Shown in pieces: positions 11,201 through 21,064 of a stretch of 64,000 bases of DNA (its first letter is position 1; every line of letters starts with the position of its first letter). Under the pieces are notes generated by a model. It was not told the origin of the DNA and did no database searches. It saw only the letters and a program-made list of their open reading frames with translations. Source of the DNA: Odontesthes bonariensis (taxonomy: Eukaryota; Chordata; Actinopteri; Atheriniformes; Atherinopsidae); assembly GCF_027942865.1 (NCBI RefSeq), contig NC_134511.1, forward strand, positions 1,377,001 to 1,441,000, given 5' to 3'. The position numbers were made by a program, and so were the translations under genes.

Positions 11201-14200
11201 ACTGTCCCCAGAAGGTAAACAAGGTGAATCTTTGTTTAGGATCGCATAGCTTTATTAATAATTAATATCGTAGGGATATAATTTACCTTCAGGGATTAAA
11301 AAACTATAACAAGACATTAAACTGGAATAGAGAAACTAATCTAAATGCTCTCCGTTTATAATAACATTTCAAATATTTGAAACATTTCATGAATAAACTT
11401 TTTTAAAGGACAAACAGTAACAACTACAGAACACGACTGAGCAGAACTTTCTCCATTTGTAAAGAAACACAAGATTAAAGTGATCAGGTCTCAATACTCT
11501 GACTTTTTACTAAAACATCGACGGTTTAAGTCCATTTTAAGGTCAGTCTGTGTTCAGTGTGTAATTCTATAAAACATCAACTCAACTCGTGTTGGGAAAC
11601 CCAAAGCCAAAGCCAAAGCCAAACCTAAACCTAAACCTAAACCCAAAGCCAAAGAAAGCCAAAGCCAAAGTGAAACATAAAGCTAAACCCAAAGCCAAAG
11701 CCAAAGCCAAACCTAAAGCTAAACCCAAAGCCAAAGCCAAAGTCAAACCTAAAGCCAAAGCCAAAGCCAAAGTTAAAGCCAAAGCCAAACCTAAAGCTAA
11801 CCCCAAAGCCGAAGCCAAAGCCAAACCTAAAGGTAAACCCAAAGCCAAAGCCAAAGCTAAACCCAAAACCAAAGCCAAAGCCAAACCTAAAGCTAAACCT
11901 AAAGCCAAATCCAAAGCCAAAGGCAAAGCCAAAGCTAAAGCCAAAGTTAAAGCCAAAGTTAAAGCCAAAGCCAAACCTAAAGCTAAACCCAAAGCCAAAG
12001 CCAAAGTCAAACCTAAAGCTAAACCTAAAGCCAAAGCCAAAGCCAAAGGCAAAGCCAAAGCTAAAGCCAAAGTTAAAGCCAAAGTTAAAGCCAAAGCCAA
12101 ACCTAAAGCTAAACCCAAAGCCAAAGCCAAAGTCAAACCTAAAGCCAAAGCCAAAGCTAAACCCAAAGCCAAAGCCAAAGCCAAAGCCAAACCTAAAGCT
12201 AAACCTAAAGCCAAAGCCAAAGCCAAAGCCAAAGCCAAAGCCAAAACCAAAGCTAAAGCTAAAGCTAAAGCCAAAGCCAAAGCCAAAGCCAAAGCCAAAG
12301 CCAAACCTAAAGCCAAAGCCAAAGCCAAAGCCAAAGCCAAAGCCAAAGCCAAAGCTAAAGCCAAAGTTAAAGCCAAAGTCAAGGCCAAAGCTAAAGATAA
12401 ACCCAAAGCCAAAGAAAGCCAAAGCCAAAGCCAAACCTAAAGATAAACCCAAAGCCAAAGCCAAAGTCAAACCTAAAGCCAAAGTCAAAGCCAAAGTTAA
12501 AGCCAAAGCCAAACCTAAAGCTAAAGCCAAAGCCAAAGCCAAAGCCAAAGCCAAAGCCAAACCTAAAGCTAAACCCAAAGCCAAAGCCAAACCTAAAGCT
12601 AAACCTAAAGCCAAAGCCAAAGCCAAAGCCAAAGCCAAACCTAAAGCTAAACCTAAAGCCAAAGCCAAAGCCAAAGCCAAAGCCAAAGCTAAAGCCAAAG
12701 CTAAAGCCAAAGTTAAAGCCAAAGTTAAAGCCAAAGCCAAACCTAAAGCTAAACCCAAAGCCAAAGCCAAAGTCAAACCTAAAGCCAAAGCCAAAGCCAA
12801 AGCTAAACCCAAAGCCAAAGCCAAAGCCAAACCTAAAGCTAAACCTAAAGCCAAAGCCAAAGCCAAAGCCAAAACCAAAGCTAAAGCCAAAGCCAAAGCC
12901 AAACCTAAAGCCAAAGCCAAAGCCAAAGCTAAAGCCAAAGCCAAAGCCAAAGCCAAAGCCAAAGCTAAAGCCAAAGCCAAAGCCAAAGTTAAAGCCAAAG
13001 TCAAGGCCAAAGCCAAACCTAAAGATAAACCCAAAGCCAAAGAAAGCCAAAGCCAAAGCCAAACCCAAAGCCAAAGCCAAAGCCAAAGCCAAAGCCAAAG
13101 CCAAAGCCAAAGCCAAACCCAAAGCCAAACCTAAAGCCAAAGCCAAAGCCAAAGCCAAACCTAAAGCCAAAGCCAAAGCCAAACCTAAAGCCAAAGCCAA
13201 AGCTAAAGCCAAACCTAAAGCCAAATCTAAAGCCAAAGCCAAACCTAAAGCCAAAGCCAAAGCCAAAGCCAAAGCCAAACCTAAAGCCAAAGCCAAAGCC
13301 AAAGCCAAAGCCAAACCTAAAGCCAAAGCCAAAGCTAAAGCCAAACCTAAAGATAAACCCAAACCCAAAGCCAAAGCCAAAGCCAAACCTAAAGATAAAC
13401 CCAAAGCCAAAGCCAAAGCCAAACCTAAAGCTAAAGCCAAAGCCAAACCTAAAGCCAAACCTAAAGCCAAACCTAAAGCCAAACCCAAAGCCAAACCCAA
13501 AGCCAAAGCCAAAGCCAAAGCCAAACCTAAAGCCAAACCTAAAGCCAAACCTAAAGCCAAACCTAAAGCCAAACCTAAAGCCAAACCTAAAGCCAAAGCC
13601 AAAGCCAAAGCCAAAGCCTAACCTAAAGCTAAACCCAAAGCCAAAGCCAAAGCCAAAGCCAAACCTAAAGCTAAACCCAAAGCCAAAGCCAAAGCTAAAC
13701 CCAAACCCAAAGCCAAAGCCAAACCTAAAGCTAAACCTAAAGCCAAAGCCAAAACCAAAGCTAAAGCCAAAGCCAAAGCCAAACCTAAAGCCAAAGCCAA
13801 AGCCAAAGCCAAAGCCAAAGCCAAAGCTAAAGCCAAAGCCAAAGCCAAAGCCAAAGCCAAAGCTAAAGCCAAAGCTAAAGCCAAAGTTAAAGTCAAGACC
13901 AAAGCCAAACCTAAAGATAACCCCAAAGCCAAAGCCAAAGTCAAACCTAAAGCCAAAGCCAAAGCCAAAGTTAAAGCCAAAGCCAAACCTAAAGCTAAAC
14001 CTAAAGCCAAAGCCAAAACCAAAGCTAAAGCCAAAGCCAAAGCCAAACCTAAAGCCAAAGCCAAAGCCAAAGCCAAAGCCAAAGCCAAAGCTAAAGCTAA
14101 AGCCAAAGCTAAAGCCAAAGTTAAAGCCAAAGTCAAACCTAAAGATAAACCCAAAGCCAAAGAAAGCCAAAGCCAAAGCCAAACCTAAAGATAAACCCAA

Positions 14201-17200
14201 AGCCAAAGCCAAAGTCAAACCTAAAGCCAAAGCCAAAGCCAAAGTTAAAGCCAAAGCCAAAGCCAAACCTAAAGCTAAAGCTAAAGCCAAAGCCAAAGCC
14301 AAACCTAAAGCTAAACCTAAAGCCAAAGCCAAACCCAAAGCCAAACCTAAAGCTAAACCTAAAGCCAAAGCCAAAGTCAAAGCCAAAGCTAAAGCCAAAG
14401 CTAAAGCCAAAGTTAAAGCCAAAGTTAAAGCCAAAGCCAAACCTAAAGCTAAACCCAACGCCAAAGGCAAAGTCAAACCTAAAGCCAAAGCCAAAGCCAA
14501 AGCTAAACCCAAAGCCAAAGCCAAAGCCAAACCTAAAGCTAAACCTAAACCTAAACCTAAAGCCAAAGCCAAAGCCAAAGCCAAAACCAAAGCTAAAGCC
14601 AAAGCCAAAGCCAAACCTAAAGCCAAAGCCAAAGCTAAAGCCAAAGCCAAAGCCAAAGCTAAAGCCAAAGCCAAAGCCAAAGCTAAACCCAAAGCCAAAG
14701 CCAAAGCCAAACCTAAAGCTAAACCTAAAGCCAAAGCCAAAGCCAAAGCCAAAGCCAAAGCCAAAACCAAAGCTAAAGCCAAAGCCAAAGTCAAACCTAA
14801 AGCCAAAGCCAAAGCCAAAGTTAAAGCCAAAGCCAAACCTAAAGCTAAAGCCAAAGCCAAAGCCAAAGCCAAACCTAAAGCTAAACCTAAAGCCAAAGCC
14901 AAACCCAAAGCCAAACCTAAAGCTAAACCTAAAGCCAAAGCCAAAGTCAAAGCCAAAGCTAAAGCCAAAGCTAAAGCCAAAGCTAAAGCCAAAGTTAAAG
15001 CCAAAGCCAAACCTAAAGCTAAACCCAACGCCAAAGGCAAAGTCAAACCTAAAGCCAAAGCCAAAGCCAAAGCTAAACCCAAAGCCAAAGCCAAAGCCAA
15101 ACCTAAAGCTAAACCTAAACCTAAACCTAAAGCCAAAGCCAAAGCCAAAGCCAAAGCCAAAGCCAAAACCAAAGCTAAAGCCAAAGCCAAAGCCAAAGCC
15201 AAAGCCAAAGCCAAAGCCAAACCTAAAGCCAAAGCCAAAGCTAAAGCCAAAGCCAAAGCTAAAGCCAAAGCCAAAGCCAAAGCTAAACCCAAAGCCAAAG
15301 CCAAAGCCAAACCTAAAGCTAAACCTAAAGCCAAAGCCAAAGCCAAAGCCAAAACCAAAGCTAAAGCTAAAGCTAAAGCCAAAGCCAAAGCCAAAGCCAA
15401 AGCCAAAGCCAAAGCCAAAGCCAAACCTAAAGCCAAAGCCAAAGCCAAAGCCAAAGCCAAAGCCAAACCTAAAGCTAAACCTAAAGCCAAAGCCAAAGCC
15501 AAAGCCAAAGCCAAAGCCAAAGCCAAAGCCAAAGCCAAAGCCAAAACCAAAGCTAAAGCTAAAGCTAAAGCCAAAGCCAAAGCCAAAGCTAAAGCCAAAG
15601 CCAAAGTTAAAGCCAAAGTCAAGGCCAAAGCCAAACCTAAAGATAAACCCAAAGCCAAAGAAAGCCAAACCCAAAGCCAAAGCCAAAGCCAAACCTAAAG
15701 CCAAAGCCAAAGCCAAAGCCAAACCTAAAGCCAAAGCCAAAGCCAAAGCCAAACCTAAAGCCAAAGCCAAAGTCAAACCTAAAGCCAAAGCCAAAGCCAA
15801 AGCCAAACCTAAAGCCAAAGCCAAAGCCAAAGCCAAAGCTAAAGCCAAAGCCAAAGCCAAAGCCAAAGCCAAAGCCAAAGCTAAAGCCAAAGCTAAAGCC
15901 AAAGTTAAAGCCAAAGTCAAGGCCAAAGCCAAACCTAAAGATAAACCCAAAGCCAAAGAAAGCCAAAGCCAAACCTAAAGATAAACCCAAAGCCAAAGCC
16001 AAAGTCAAACCTAAAGCCAAAGCCAAAGCCAAAGTTAAAGCCAAAGCCAAACCTAAAGCTAAAGCCAAAGCCAAAGCCAAAGCCAAAGCCAAACCTAAAG
16101 CTAAACCTAAACCTAAAGCCAAAGCCAAAGCCAAAGCCAAACCTAAAGCTAAACCTAAAGCCAAAACCAAAGCCAAAGCCAAAGCCAAAGCCAAAGCCAA
16201 AGCCAAAGCTAAAGCCAAAGTTAAAGCCAAAGTTAAAGCCAAAGCCAAACCTAAAGCTAAACCCAACGCCAAAGGCAAAGTCAAACCTAAAGCCAAAGCC
16301 AAAGCCAAAGCTAAACCCAAAGCCAAAGCCAAAGCCAAAGCCAAAGCCAAAGTCAAAGTCAAACCTAAAGCCAAAGCCAAAGCCAAAGCCAAAGCCAAAC
16401 CTAAAGCTAAACCTAAACCTAAACCTAAACCTAAAGCCAAAGCTAAAGCCAAAGCCAAAGTCAAACCTAAAGCCAAAGCCAAAGCCAAAGCCAAACCTAA
16501 AGCCAAAGCCAAAGCTAAAGCCAAACCTAAAGGCAAACCTAAAGCCAAAGCCAAACCTAAAGCCAAACCCAAAGCCAAAGCTAAAGCCAAACCTAAAGCC
16601 AAACCTAAAGCTAAAGCCAAAGCCAAAGCCAAAGCCAAACCTAAAGCTAAACCCAAAGCCAAAGCCAAAGCTAAACCTAAAGCCAAACCCAAAGCCAAAG
16701 CCAAAGCCAAAGCTAAAGCCAAACCCAACGCCAAAGCCAAAGCCAAAGCCAAAGCCAAAGCCAAAGCCAAAGCCAAAGCCAAAGCTAAAGCCAAACCCAA
16801 AGCCAAAGCCAAAGCCAAACCTAAAGCTAAACCTAAACCTAAACCTAAAGCCAAAGCCAAAGCCAAAGCCAAAGCCAAAACCAAAGCCAAAGCCAAAGCC
16901 AAAGCCAAAGCCAAAGCCAAAGCCAAAGCCAAAGCCAAAGCCAAACCTAAAGCCAAAGCCAAAGCTAAAGCCAAAGCCAAAGCTAAAGCCAAAGCCAAAG
17001 CCAAAGCTAAACCCAAAGCCAAAGCCAAAGCCAAACCTAAAGCTAAACCTAAAGCCAAAGCCAAAGCCAAAGCCAAAACCAAAGCTAAAGCTAAAGCTAA
17101 AGCCAAAGCCAAAGCCAAAGCCAAAGCCAAAGCCAAACCTAAAGCCAAAGCCAAAGCCAAAGCCAAAGCCAAAGCCAAAGCCAAAGCCAAACCTAAAGCT

Positions 17201-20200
17201 AAACCTAAAGCCAAAGCCAAAGCCAAAGCCAAAGCCAAAGCCAAAGCCAAAGCTAAAGCCAAAGCCAAAGTTAAAGCCAAAGTCAAGGCCAAAGCCAAAC
17301 CTAAAGATAAACCCAAAGCCAAAGAAAGCCAAACCCAAAGCCAAAGCCAAAGCCAAACCTAAAGCCAAAGCCAAAGCCAAAGCCAAACCTAAAGCCAAAG
17401 CCAAAGCCAAAGCCAAACCTAAAGCCAAAGCCAAAGTCAAACCTAAAGCCAAAGCCAAAGCCAAACCTAAAGCCAAAGCCAAAGCCAAAGCTAAAGCCAA
17501 AGCCAAAGCCAAAGCCAAAGCCAAAGCTAAAGCCAAAGCTAAAGCCAAAGTTAAAGCCAAAGTCAAGGCCAAAGCCAAACCTAAAGATAAACCCAAAGCC
17601 AAAGAAAGCCAAAGCCAAACCTAAAGATAAACCCAAAGCCAAAGCCAAAGTCAAACCTAAAGCCAAAGCCAAAGCCAAAGTTAAAGCCAAAGCCAAACCT
17701 AAAGCTAAAGCCAAAGCCAAAGCCAAAGCCAAAGCCAAACCTAAAGCTAAACCTAAACCTAAAGCCAAAGCCAAAGCCAAAGCCAAACCTAAAGCTAAAC
17801 CTAAAGCCAAAACCAAAGCCAAAGCCAAAGCCAAAGCCAAAGCCAAAGCTAAAGCCAAAGTTAAAGCCAAAGTTAAAGCCAAAGCCAAACCTAAAGCTAA
17901 ACCCAACGCCAAAGGCAAAGTCAAACCTAAAGCCAAAGCCAAAGCCAAAGCTAAACCCAAAGCCAAAGCCAAAGCCAAAGCCAAAGCCAAAGTCAAAGTC
18001 AAACCTAAAGCCAAAGCCAAAGCCAAAGCCAAAGCCAAACCTAAAGCTAAACCTAAACCTAAACCTAAAGCCAAAGCTAAAGCCAAAGCCAAAGTCAAAC
18101 CTAAAGCCAAAGCCAAAGCCAAAGCCAAACCTAAAGCCAAAGCCAAAGCTAAAGCCAAACCTAAAGGCAAACCTAAAGCCAAAGCCAAACCTAAAGCCAA
18201 ACCCAAAGCCAAAGCTAAAGCCAAACCTAAAGCCAAACCTAAAGCTAAAGCCAAAGCCAAAGCCAAAGCCAAACCTAAAGCTAAACCCAAAGCCAAAGCC
18301 AAAGCTAAACCTAAAGCCAAACCCAAAGCCAAAGCCAAAGCCAAAGCTAAAGCCAAACCCAACGCCAAAGCCAAAGCCAAAGCCAAAGCCAAAGCCAAAG
18401 CCAAAGCCAAAGCTAAAGCCAAACCTAAAGCCAAAGCCAAAGCCAAAGCCAAAGCCAAACCTAAACCCAAAGCCAAAGAAAGCCAAAGCCAAAGCCAAAG
18501 CCAAAGCCAAACCTAAACCCAAAGCCAAAGAAAGCCAAAGCCAAAGCCAAAGCCAAACCTAAACCCAAACCCAAACCCAAACCCAAACCCAAAGCCAAAG
18601 CCAAACCTAAAGCTAAAGCCAAAGCCAAAGCCAAACCTAAACCCAAAGCCAAAGCTAAAGCCAAACCTAAAGCCAAACCTAAACCCAAAGCCAAAGCCAA
18701 ACCTAAAGCCAAACCTAAACCCAAAGCCAAAGCCAAAGTCAAACCTAAAGCCAAAGCCAAACCTAAACCCAAAGCCAAAGCCAAACCTAAAGCCAAACCT
18801 AAACCCAAAGCCAAAGCCAAACCTAAAGCCAAAGCCAAACCTAAAGCCAAAGCCAAACCTAAACCCAAAGCCAAAGCCAAAGCTAAACCTAAAGCCAAAG
18901 CCAAAGCCAAACCTAAAGCCAAAGCCAAAGCCAAACCTAAAGCCAAACCTAAAGCCAAACCTAAAGCCAAACCTAAAGCCAAACCCAAAGCCAAACCCAA
19001 AGCCAAAACCAAAGCCAAAGCCAAAGCTAAAGCTAAAGCCAAAGCCAAAGCTAAAGCTAAAGCTAAAGCCAAACCTAAAGCCAAACCTAAACCCAAAGCC
19101 AAAGCCAAACCTAAACCCAAAGCCAAAGCCAAAGCCAAAGCCAAACCTAAAGCCAAACCTAAACCTAAACCTAAACCCAAAGCCAAAGCCAAACCTAAAC
19201 CTAAACCCAAAGCCAAAGCCAAACCTAAACCCAAAGCCAAAGCCAAAGCCAAACCTAAACCCAAAGCCAAAGCCAAAGCCAAACCTAAACCCAAAGCCAA
19301 AGCCAAACCTAAACCCAAAGCCAAAGCCAAAGCCAAAGCCAAAGCCAAACTTAAAGCCAAAGCTAAACCCAAACCCAAAGCCAAAGCCAAAGCCAAAGCC
19401 AAAGCCAAAGCCAAACCTAAAGCCAAACCTAAAGCCAAACCCAAAGCCAAAGCCAAAGCCAAAGCCAAACCTAAAGCCAAATCCAAACCCAAAGCCAAAG
19501 CCAAACCTAAAGCCAAACCTAAAGCCAAAGCCAAACCCAAAGCCAAAGCCAAACCTAAACCCAAAGCCAAAGCCAAACCTAAAGCCAAACCTAAAGCTAA
19601 AGCCAAAGCCAAAGCCAAAGCCAAAGCTAAAGCTAAAGCTAAAGCCAATCACACGTCCCTGTGAGTAGATCATCAGCTGTTAGTTCGAGGACCCGGTTTA
19701 ACGCCAGTTTAACCTTAGTTTAAAGTCACTTTAACCTTAGTTTAAAGTCAGTTGCGTTTCTGTAATGTTAGGAGGACAAATGTGAGTTTTTGTAATGTAA
19801 TTTCAGATGAAACCAGATTCTGTTAGAGAAACCAGAACCAGCCTGCTGAGGAGGAGCAGATCTCTGCCAGTCGCACAAACACCGTTCGAACTTTCGTCTT
19901 TTTCACAGGTAATTCACACACAAGGCAACACGTCCTCCGATGCAGGTGATTCCTTAAAGGTGGTTTTTCTTTGCCCCCCCAGGAGGCCTTTCACATTTAT
20001 TCTGCTTCAACCCTGAAATACGACTGATGAGGATTTAGGGCTGGGCGAGTTAACTATTTATGTTGACTCATTAATTATTTTATGTCAATAAATATTTTAT
20101 CGTGTATTAACGCATATATAATTTATTTAAAAAAAAAGTATTTTGTAAAAGTCCGTTGCTCACAGGCTTTTATTTTGTAAAAGTCTGTCGCTCACAGGCT

Positions 20201-20866
20201 TTTGTTTTTTAAAGGTCTGCTGCTTACAGGCTTTTATTTTGTAAAAGTGTGTTGCTCACAGGCTTTTATTTTGTAAAAGTCTGTTGTTCACTGGCTTTTA
20301 TTTTGTAAATGTCTGCTGCTCACAGGCTTTTATTTTGTAAATGTCTGCTGCTCACAGGCTTTTATTTTGTAAATGTCTGCTGCTCACAGGCTTTCATTAT
20401 TATTTATATTAAATAGGATTAAATAGGATTAAATAGGATTAAATAGGATTAAATAGGATTAAATGGGATTAAATAGGATTAAATGGGATTAAATGTGAGG
20501 AGGTTTTACTGATAAATCTTCCAGAATCGGACACTTTGCTGAGCCTGATGGTTTTAAACAAACCTTCTTTGGATTATTTCTTTATTCTTCTGACTTTTTC
20601 TGCCATAAATCCGATTCAAAGTGTTTTTATTTGCACTCACGTTGGGCTGTTTGTTATATTTCCTCTCTGTGAGGAAGCTGAGCTCAGCATCATTCTTCCT
20701 CAGTCTGATGGCGTCTCTTCCTCCTCAGGACCAACACACCACCTCCTCTAAGCTCCGCCTGCAGGTGGCGCCGGCTCTGGACACCTTTAGGGACGCCGAG
20801 GCCCGTCAGCAGGCACTCAGGGCTCAACCGGTGGACCCCAGGAGGGGGCGGCGGGGTCCGGACTGA
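2280..20866 (+). CDS. cfap77: cilia and flagella associated protein 77 (six coding exons)
   Basis: CFAP77 is a microtubule inner protein of ciliary doublets, linked in Tetrahymena to the outer junction. Coding exons by splice sites and phase are 2280-2342, 6216-6318, 10425-10650, 10727-10826, 19807-19908 and 20729-20866, a 732-nt CDS for 243 aa. Recognisable family stretches are [16 protein letters not shown] in exon 1, [21 protein letters not shown] in pieces across exon 2, [19 protein letters not shown] in exon 3, [18 protein letters not shown] in exon 4 and [14 protein letters not shown] in the last exon. The start at 2280 follows a non-coding exon ending at 2101. Exon 5 (34 aa, basic) is the least certain because family memory does not help there. 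Introns carry an L1 insertion, a hAT remnant, two minisatellites and the 8-kb hexamer array. AATAAA at 20879-20884 probably ends the transcript. Synteny with barhl1, DDX31 and AK8 supports the call. Confidence 0.87.
2388..3035 (-). mobile_element. 5'-truncated L1-type LINE with 17-bp target duplication
   Basis: The body is 2405-3018 and is flanked by identical 17-bp copies of GGGTCCAGTTGGACTTT at 2388-2404 and 3019-3035. The plus strand begins with a T-rich tract, which is the poly(A) tail of a minus-strand insertion. The minus-strand frame at 2636-2818 ([20 protein letters not shown]...) resembles the C-terminus of fish L1 ORF2, where an IL.KFYIHK block is common. The insertion lies in CFAP77 intron 1. 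The intact target duplication suggests it is fairly young. Confidence 0.8.
3100..4525 (-). mobile_element. hAT-like transposon remnant with BED-finger fragment
   Basis: Its ends carry GGGCAACGATTAAAAT (near 3112) and, reversed, CTGGGCGAGTTAACTCG (near 4500-4520), typical of hAT ends in fish. The same ends recur at 20035 and 38290. A minus-strand frame from 3543 to 3238 encodes the N-terminus of a transposase with a BED zinc finger: CKHC, then H-x4-H in KYHLKAKH. The rest of the transposase is lost. A hairpin minisatellite occupies the region upstream of that ATG. Located in CFAP77 intron 1. Confidence 0.65.
3592..4447. repeat. minisatellite, about 31-bp unit, hairpin core
   Basis: About 27 copies of a unit containing GACTTTTACAAAATAAAAGC plus CTGTGAGCAA. 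Each unit can fold because CTTTTA and TAAAAG are complementary around a CAAAA loop. Copies differ by AGA/AAA and a few spacer bases. The same unit, reversed, forms the array at 20140-20395, inside another copy of the same hAT element. Confidence 0.9.
4526..5790. other. CFAP77 intron 1, repeat-derived, no gene seen
   Basis: No coding exon is recognisable. The segment 4770-5310 holds paired GC-rich motifs (GCGCGGGACAGAATTTACAGTCCCGC in pieces near 4778, and GCGGGACTGCAG near 5268) that look like a decayed DNA transposon. The class is not assignable by eye. Confidence 0.4.
5800..6080 (-). pseudogene. LINE reverse transcriptase fragment (L2-like)
   Basis: The minus strand encodes [14 protein letters not shown], then [19 protein letters not shown] in one frame, and [11 protein letters not shown] in an adjacent frame. 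These are the conserved reverse transcriptase blocks B ([12 protein letters not shown]) and C (YADD catalytic box) of L2/CR1-type fish LINEs. A frameshift separates the two blocks, so the fragment is dead. It ends about 130 bp upstream of CFAP77 exon 2. Confidence 0.75.
6353..6944. repeat. minisatellite, about 53-58-bp unit, 11 copies
   Basis: Each unit contains GCTAATGCTAGTTAGC followed by CTCAAACATTAGCAC and CTGCAGCTTTAAGAC. Unit length varies because CAGCTG and CACTG junction versions alternate. The core has complementary GCTAA/TTAGC arms. Located in CFAP77 intron 2, starting about 35 bp after the exon 2 splice donor. Confidence 0.9.
6950..7880. repeat. dispersed repeat segment with LINE tail, CFAP77 intron 2
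   Basis: About 6965-7060 looks like a reversed LINE 3' tail: reversed it reads GTGCTTTAGAAATAAAACTG, a common fish retrotransposon end. From about 7370 to 7660 the AACCCCATGAACGTGACAGA and GGGACGGATCCCAGAC blocks look like a dispersed fish repeat, the latter recurring at about 7794. No gene is seen. Confidence 0.45.
7880..9300. repeat. GCTAGC-containing minisatellite, two unit types
   Basis: From 7880 to about 8330 the unit is 30 bp, built from GCTAGCTCTGGCTCTGTGG plus CCTCTGTGGGT. From 8330 to 9300 it changes to shorter units of the type GCTGCTAGCTCTCTGGACTG with optional CTGTGGCTTTG inserts. Nearly every unit contains the palindrome GCTAGC. The 30-bp units give long open frames ([10 protein letters not shown] repeats), which are translations of the repeat only. 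CFAP77 intron 2. Confidence 0.92.
9300..10001. other. CFAP77 intron 2, no gene seen
   Basis: No exon or RNA gene is recognised. A short direct repeat (GTTCAGGTCAGAACCGGGTC twice, about 9623-9664) and a doubled TATTCTCCACGTGCACA at about 9475-9508 are present. Confidence 0.5.
10002..10258 (-). mobile_element. possible solo LTR
   Basis: The segment starts TGTGGGAG and ends CTCCACA, matching the TG...CA inverted ends of LTRs. It contains GTTTATTTGTG near its left end, which on the minus strand would be a polyadenylation signal. No clear target duplication is visible (cactt on the left, atgct on the right), so this is a weak call. The next 90 bp, to about 10350, resemble a LINE 3' tail (GCGCTATATGAATAAAGATG). 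Confidence 0.35.
10850..11215. repeat. minisatellite with GGGGACAG/CTGTCCCC hairpin
   Basis: About five copies of a unit of roughly 75 bp. Units contain CATAATGTATGGTAAACACA and GGGGACAGATTCTGAACTG followed by TCCCC. GGGGACAG and CTGTCCCC form a perfect 8-bp stem around ATTCTGAA. The array begins about 25 bp after the splice donor of CFAP77 exon 4. Confidence 0.85.
11602..19647. repeat. 8-kb hexanucleotide (AAAGCC)n array with higher-order repeats
   Basis: Over 1,300 hexamers, mainly AAAGCC with variants AAACCT, AAAGCT, AAACCC, AAAGTC, AAAGTT and AAAGAT. The plus strand is almost free of T outside the variants. An occasional AAAGAAAGCC adds 4 bp and shifts the phase (near 11650, 12411, 13040, 14160, 15660, 15957, 17321, 17605, 18478 and 18530). 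A rare AACGCCAAAGGC marker occurs near 14458, 15028, 16266 and 17906, showing duplicated blocks of 570 and 1640 bp. Long frames on both strands (Lys-Ala/Lys-Pro on plus; Leu-Ala and Phe-Gly on minus) are translations of the hexamer. It fills most of CFAP77 intron 4. Confidence 0.97.
19650..20034. other. CFAP77 exon 5 and flanking unique sequence
   Basis: Unique DNA between the hexamer array and the next hAT fragment. It holds CFAP77 coding exon 5 (19807-19908), with acceptor TTTCAG|ATG and donor CACAG|GTAATT. A short duplicated motif (TTAACCTTAGTTTAAAGTCA, twice at about 19710-19750) precedes it. Confidence 0.6.
20035..20400 (+). mobile_element. hAT-like element fragment with minisatellite
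   Basis: Begins AGGGCTGGGCGAGTTAACT, matching the end of the element at 3100-4525 in reverse orientation, then runs into the same TTTTGTAAAAGTCTGTTGCT / CACAGGCTTTTA units at about 20140-20395 (eight or so copies). No transposase part remains. CFAP77 intron 5. Confidence 0.65.
20405..20500. repeat. 10-bp tandem repeat (ATTAAATAGG)
   Basis: About nine head-to-tail copies of GATTAAATAG with two G-variant units, directly abutting the hAT fragment. CFAP77 intron 5. Confidence 0.9.
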
Positions 20867-20878
20867 GGCGCTAACACG

Positions 20879-20917
20879 AATAAAAGACGGATAAAAGATG
20901 AATAAAAGATTAATAAA
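20879..20917 (+). other. CFAP77 polyadenylation signals
   Basis: AATAAA occurs at 20879-20884, 13 bp after the CFAP77 stop codon, and again at about 20899 and 20911. The first two lie inside a short ATAAAAGA repeat. No other transcript end is nearby. Confidence 0.55.
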
Positions 20918-21064
20918 GCATGAAGTCATCAGCTGTCTGCTCCTCCTTCTGTTTTACTCTCAGAAAGCTGAAAGTTCTGATTATTTCAGAGGTTTTATGG
21001 TTCTGACCCGGTTCCAACCGGAGCTCAGACTGAAGTTCTGACCCGGTTCTGCGGGTTACAATTT

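Noticed and set aside
11582-19673. Long frames encoding Lys-Ala, Leu-Ala or Phe-Gly repeats (histone H1-like or FG-nucleoporin-like)
   Set aside because: They are translations of the AAAGCC hexamer in a CFAP77 intron, open on both strands, with no splice or start context.
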